Below, piece after piece: positions 6,501 to 9,000 of a stretch of DNA of 9,000 bases (its first letter is position 1; each line of letters begins with the position of its first letter). The translations under genes and the position numbers were made by a program. The DNA is taken from the NCBI GenBank assembly GCA_964551175.1, contig CAZKBZ010000104.1, forward strand, positions 1 through 9,000, written 5' to 3'. A model generated the notes under the pieces. The model ran no database searches, was not told where the DNA came from, and worked only from the letters and a program-made list of their open reading frames with translations. This DNA comes from Desulfobulbus_C sp964551175. GTDB lineage: Bacteria; Desulfobacterota; Desulfobulbia; Desulfobulbales; Desulfobulbaceae.

Positions 6501-7325
6501 ATGGCACGTATCGGCATGGTCAATTACATAAACACCGCTCCAATCTACGAGGTGTGGAAGGAGCAGGTAGATCGTCCGGACTGGCAGGTGATTGAGGCTC
6601 CGCCTTCGAGCCTGAACCGGATGCTGGCTGCTGATGAGCTTGATCTCGGTTTTGTCTCCTCTTACGAATATGCTGTGCGTCCTGAAAAATACAGGATCCT
6701 GGCTGATCTTTCCATTTCCGCCACCGGACCGGTGGGCAGTGTTTTTTTATTTTCCACCGTTGAACCCGGTCAATTAGACGATAAACAGGTGCTCATGACC
6801 GGCCAGTCCGATACTTCTGTCTGTCTGCTGCGTATTATCCTGGAAGAATTTTTTGCTGTTCAGCCACGTTATGTAAGCGGCGAGGTGTTCGGTCCCCGGG
6901 AACCCGACAGGGAACCTGCGGCAATCCTGGCCATCGGCGATGAGGCCTTGCGGCTGAAGATGGAAAACAGGTATCCTGTGCATCTGGACCTGGCGGAATT
7001 CTGGAACCGGAAAACCGGACTGCCCTTTGTTTTTGCTGTCTGTGCCGTGCGGGAAGAATTTCTGCTGGCAGAATCTGCAGCGGCCCGGGAAATCCGCCAA
7101 GCCTTTCTGGACTGCCGAGAGAAGGGGTTGGAACAGCTTCCTGAAATCTGTGACCGGGTGGCACGCCGCATTCCCATGGATTGTGAAGCCTGTTCGCTCT
7201 ATCTCAGGGCTATGGAATATGACCTCGGGCCGGCAAAGCAGCAGGCACTGGAAAAGTTTTTTTCCCTGCTTATTCAGCGCGGTGAGGCGGAAAAAACAGC
7301 ATTGCCTTTGAAGTTTTTTAAGTAA
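6501..7325 (+). CDS. mqnA: Chorismate dehydratase (menaquinone biosynthesis)
   Basis: MqnA dehydrates chorismate to 3-[(1-carboxyvinyl)oxy]benzoate, the committed step of the futalosine pathway. The complete 274-residue protein has the periplasmic-binding-protein-like fold of the family but no signal peptide, so it is cytosolic. Signatures are RIGMVNYINTAPI at the N-terminus (3-15), DELDLGFVSSYEYA (45-58), a phosphate/carboxylate-binding-type loop MTGQSDTSVCLLRIIL (99-114), AAILAIGDEAL (140-150) and DLAEFWNRKTGLPFVFAV (163-180). The start at 6501 matches the usual position of the RIGxVxYxNT motif, and GGA at 6491-6493 provides a modest Shine-Dalgarno 7 bases upstream. It lies 40 bases after the deaminase gene, in an AT-rich spacer. 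It supplies the substrate for MqnE encoded upstream. Confidence 0.95.
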   Translation: MARIGMVNYINTAPIYEVWKEQVDRPDWQVIEAPPSSLNRMLAADELDLGFVSSYEYAVRPEKYRILADLSISATGPVGSVFLFSTVEPGQLDDKQVLMTGQSDTSVCLLRIILEEFFAVQPRYVSGEVFGPREPDREPAAILAIGDEALRLKMENRYPVHLDLAEFWNRKTGLPFVFAVCAVREEFLLAESAAAREIRQAFLDCREKGLEQLPEICDRVARRIPMDCEACSLYLRAMEYDLGPAKQQALEKFFSLLIQRGEAEKTALPLKFFK

Positions 7326-7329
7326 ATCA

Positions 7330-7470
7330 GGCCACCTTGAAAAATTGCTATTTTGCCCAATCTCTGCGTTATGCATAAAATTTTATCCTCGGAATATCAG
7401 CTATATGCCTGTGGTAAAATTTTACGCATGCCTTGACCTTGACCAAAATATCTAATTTTTCAAGGTAGCC
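7330..7470. repeat. MITE-like imperfect palindromic element
   Basis: A 141-base element begins 5 bases after the mqnA stop. Its ends are 17-base inverted repeats (7330-7346 and 7454-7470) that match at 16 of 17 positions, with core ACCTTGAAAAATT. Two further paired blocks lie inside: TATTTTG (7349-7355) with CAAAATA (7444-7450), and a 17-base pair of arms around TAAAATTTTA (7371-7387 and 7413-7429, 15 of 17 matching). A loop of about 25 bases remains. The whole can fold into one long interrupted hairpin. It contains no gene and no clear target-site duplication is visible. It looks like a non-autonomous mobile or REP-type repeat; copy number cannot be seen from one window. Confidence 0.75.
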
Positions 7471-7482
7471 ATTAATAAAAAA

Positions 7483-7512
7483 ATCCGTGTCTATCCGAGT
7501 TGATCCTTGGTT
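7483..7512 (+). repeat. Three 10-base imperfect direct repeats
   Basis: Units ATCCGTGTCT, ATCCGAGTTG and ATCCTTGGTT start at 7483, 7493 and 7503, each opening with ATCC at an exact 10-base spacing, close to one helical turn. The array is noncoding and lies between the palindromic element and menG. It may be a helically phased protein-binding site or part of a dispersed intergenic repeat. Confidence 0.5.
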
Positions 7513-7526
7513 CAAAAAACCATAAT
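7500..7526 (+). promoter_or_regulatory. Possible weak promoter for menG-ubiX-mqnP
   Basis: TTGATC (7500-7505) and CATAAT (7521-7526) are 15 bases apart. The spacing is short and only 4 of 6 bases match at -35 (5 of 6 at -10). It is listed because this is the only long spacer in the cluster and the palindromic element could cut readthrough from mqnA. It overlaps the 10-base repeats. Confidence 0.2.
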
Positions 7527-7529
7527 ACG

Positions 7530-7563
7530 CCGGGTAACCCTGAAATCTGAACCCGTAACCCGG
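7530..7563 (+). repeat. Small inverted repeat before menG
   Basis: CCGGGT (7530-7535) and ACCCGG (7558-7563) form an inverted repeat with a 22-base loop. The loop holds further AACCC copies: TAACCC at 7535 and 7556, and GAACCC at 7549. The right arm overlaps the only Shine-Dalgarno-like sequence (GGAA, 7562-7565) before the menG ATG, so a hairpin could modulate translation. There is no T-tract, so it is not a terminator. Confidence 0.45.
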
Positions 7564-7573
7564 AACCTATACC

Positions 7574-8281
7574 ATGCAGCAGCCTGACGAAAAAAAGAAA
7601 TTTGTCCAGGAAAAATTTTCCGCCATCAGTCCCAAGTATGACCTGCTCAACTCTTTGCTCTCCATGCAGATCGACCGGTACTGGCGCTGGAAGACCACCC
7701 GGCTGCTGCAGGAATTTCCCGCAGGCCAGGTGATGGATCTCTGTGCCGGAACACTGCCCCTGTCCCTTGAACTTACCCGGCAGGCCAAACAGCGTCTGGT
7801 GCTGGCGGTGGATTTTTGTGAAGATATGTTGCGGGAAGGTATCAAAGCGCTGCCCGACGATCATCGCAAAGAACGCATTTTTCCGGTCTGTGGAGACGGG
7901 GAGCGGATTCCTGCACCCGCCGACACCTTCTGGGGCTGTACGGTGGCCTTTGGTGTTCGCAATCTGGGCCGTACCCAGCAGGGGTTAAATGAAATGTACA
8001 GGATACTGAAACCAACCGGCAAGCTGCTGATTCTGGAGTTTTCACGGCCTACCAACCCTGTCATCAAACCGATATATTCCTTTTACCTGAACAAGGTGCT
8101 GCCTAAGGTGGCGGGTATGGTTTCGGGCGACAAGGAGGCCTATGAGTACCTGGCCTCGTCCATTGCAGCTTTTTATGAGCCCGAAGAACTGCTCTCCATG
8201 ATGCGTGAGGCCGGTTTTTCCCATGTGGAGCGTAAACCATTGACTTTTGGTATTGTGTCCATCTATATCGGAGTGAAATAG
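7574..8281 (+). CDS. menG: Demethylmenaquinone methyltransferase (UbiE/MenG family)
   Basis: SAM-dependent C-methyltransferase that methylates demethylmenaquinone to menaquinone, the last step of the pathway, probably at the inner membrane face. The complete protein is 235 residues. Family signatures are FSAISPKYDLLNSLLSMQID (15-34), the SAM-binding loop VMDLCAGTLPLSL (53-65), the acidic end of strand 2 VDFCEDML (79-86), GDGERIP (107-113), AFGVRNLGR (125-133), MYRILKPTGKLLILEFSRP (141-159) and YEYLASSIAAF (190-200). The SAM loop reads AGTLP where most UbiE/MenG proteins have a GTGD-type sequence. It starts 248 bases after mqnA, the widest spacing in the cluster, and is followed 3 bases later by the ubiX gene. 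The Shine-Dalgarno is poor (GGAA at 7562). MenG rather than the ubiquinone role is inferred from the mqn context. Confidence 0.93.
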   Translation: MQQPDEKKKFVQEKFSAISPKYDLLNSLLSMQIDRYWRWKTTRLLQEFPAGQVMDLCAGTLPLSLELTRQAKQRLVLAVDFCEDMLREGIKALPDDHRKERIFPVCGDGERIPAPADTFWGCTVAFGVRNLGRTQQGLNEMYRILKPTGKLLILEFSRPTNPVIKPIYSFYLNKVLPKVAGMVSGDKEAYEYLASSIAAFYEPEELLSMMREAGFSHVERKPLTFGIVSIYIGVK

Positions 8282-8284
8282 CTG

Positions 8285-8848
8285 ATGAAGCCAAGCCGCA
8301 TTATCCTGGCCATAACCGGAGCCACCGGTATGCTCTATGTGACGGCATTTCTTGATCTGCTGGCTGGGCAGAAAATTGAGATCGACGCTGTCATATCAGA
8401 ATGCGGCAGAAAGGTGCTCAGGCTGGAAAAAGATCTGCAGCCGGAGGATTTGCCAGGTATAAGGAACTGGTTTGCGGCAGATGATTTCACGGCCCCGATC
8501 GCTTCAGGTTCATCCTGTTACGACTCCATGGTGATCCTGCCCTGTACCACCGGTACCATGGGAGCCATTGCCACGGGATATTCCGGAAACCTGATCCACA
8601 GAGCCGCGGATGTAAGTCTCAAGGAACGGCGGCCGCTTGTGCTGGCAGTGCGGGAAACTCCGCTTAACCGGACCCATCTTACCAATATGCTGGCTCTGCA
8701 TGATGCCGGAGCGATCATCTGCCCGCCCATGCCGTCATTTTATCTGAAGCCGGCAGACCTGGATGAAATGGCCCGTCAGTTTGCTGGCAGAATCTGTGAT
8801 CAGATCGGACTGCATATTACTGATCTGCCTCGCTGGCAGGGAGTATAA
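8285..8848 (+). CDS. ubiX: UbiX-type flavin prenyltransferase
   Basis: Makes prenylated FMN, the cofactor of UbiD-type decarboxylases. In mqn clusters it supports decarboxylation of the prenylated naphthoate. The complete protein is 187 residues, flavodoxin-like. Visible are the FMN/prenyl-phosphate loop ITGATGMLY (10-18) and LPCTTGTMGAIATGYSGNLI (85-104). The family's active-site residues are R106, K113, R123, E124 and Y153, in RAADVSLKERRPLVLAVRE and PSFY. Their spacing matches well-studied UbiX proteins, so it should be active. The start ATG is 3 bases after menG with GGAG at 8270-8273 inside the end of menG, suggesting coupled translation. No UbiD partner is in this window. Paralogous flavin prenyltransferases exist (Pad1 type), but the context favours menaquinone. 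Confidence 0.93.
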   Translation: MKPSRIILAITGATGMLYVTAFLDLLAGQKIEIDAVISECGRKVLRLEKDLQPEDLPGIRNWFAADDFTAPIASGSSCYDSMVILPCTTGTMGAIATGYSGNLIHRAADVSLKERRPLVLAVRETPLNRTHLTNMLALHDAGAIICPPMPSFYLKPADLDEMARQFAGRICDQIGLHITDLPRWQGV

Positions 8849-8854
8849 AGAAAG

Positions 8855-9000
8855 ATGTTGAACAAACTGAAGATCATGCTTGAGATGATCAAGTTCAAGC
8901 ATACGGTTTTTGCCATGCCGTTCGCCCTGATGGGCGCCTTTCTTGCCGGCCGCGGATTCCCGTCGTTCAGGGTTTTTTTCTGGGTGATCATTGCCATGGT
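8855..9000 (+). CDS. mqnP: UbiA-type prenyltransferase, N-terminal part only
   Basis: Forty-eight codons before the window ends. The N-terminus MLNKLKIMLEMIKFKHTVFA followed by MPFALMGAFLAG is typical of UbiA-family aromatic prenyltransferases, which have an amphipathic first helix, a (K/E)HTVFA-like motif and then a first transmembrane helix. A second hydrophobic stretch, FFWVIIAMV, begins at the edge. The family attaches the polyprenyl tail to the aromatic acid in the membrane. In this cluster that acid would be 1,4-dihydroxy-6-naphthoate, which makes it MqnP-like. The Asp-rich catalytic motifs lie beyond the window. The ATG is 6 bases after the ubiX stop, with AGGGAG (8838-8843) 11 bases upstream. 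The family is well supported from the N-terminus; the substrate is inferred from context. Confidence 0.82.
   Translation, partial: MLNKLKIMLEMIKFKHTVFAMPFALMGAFLAGRGFPSFRVFFWVIIAM

Noticed and set aside
6774..7376. Minus-strand 200-residue open frame
   Set aside because: It is antisense to mqnA and runs into the palindromic element, with composition typical of a shadow frame and no recognised family.
7483..7563. Possible CRISPR or long tandem array in the mqnA-menG spacer
   Set aside because: The units are only 10 bases, adjacent without spacers, and just three in number. The AACCC copies are irregular.
7472..7864. Minus-strand 130-residue open frame across the spacer and menG
   Set aside because: It is antisense to conserved menG codons and its C-terminus is made of the intergenic repeats. 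No family resemblance.

Overview
The window is a stretch of bacterial chromosome made of ordinary metabolic and housekeeping genes. Protein similarity recalled from memory points to a Gram-negative anaerobe, most likely a sulfate- or sulfur-metabolising Desulfobacterota (Desulfobulbales-like). The grounds are the futalosine-type menaquinone cluster, the RpoD-like sigma factor and the style of the intergenic repeats. The lineage call is an inference, not a demonstration. Three runs of exactly 100 N (1928-2027, 3934-4033, 6289-6388) are scaffold gaps. Each interrupts a gene, and conserved family lengths indicate that more than 100 bases are missing at each.

Left part, minus strand (54-1927): malQ (4-alpha-glucanotransferase, 5' end lost in the first gap) is followed by an iron-sulfur flavoprotein gene. 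The two overlap in an ATGA and are probably cotranscribed. Just right of the gap, on the plus strand, an RpoD-like sigma-70 gene (2127-3467) ends in a strong intrinsic terminator (3490-3514).

Central and right part, plus strand (3542-9000): this is a menaquinone operon of the futalosine pathway. The order is mqnE (aminodeoxyfutalosine synthase, internal gap), mqnC (radical SAM cyclase), an amidohydrolase-type aminodeoxyfutalosine deaminase (mqnX-like, gapped), mqnA (chorismate dehydratase), menG/ubiE (quinone C-methyltransferase), ubiX-type flavin prenyltransferase, and the start of a UbiA-type prenyltransferase (mqnP-like) that runs off the right edge. Together they cover chorismate to the aromatic intermediates (MqnA, MqnE, MqnX, MqnC) and then prenylation, decarboxylation support and methylation (MqnP, UbiX, MenG). 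MqnB (futalosine hydrolase), MqnD and the UbiD-type decarboxylase are not in the window.

Most genes in the cluster are 3-40 bases apart. The exception is the 248-base mqnA-menG spacer. It holds a 141-base imperfect palindromic, MITE-like element (7330-7470), three 10-base direct repeat units (7483-7512), and a small inverted repeat just before menG.

I see no convincing new defence, mobile or signalling system. The points most worth a second look are the unusual architecture of the sigma factor, the palindromic element, the terminator sitting 27 bases before mqnE, and the gap-dependent joins.
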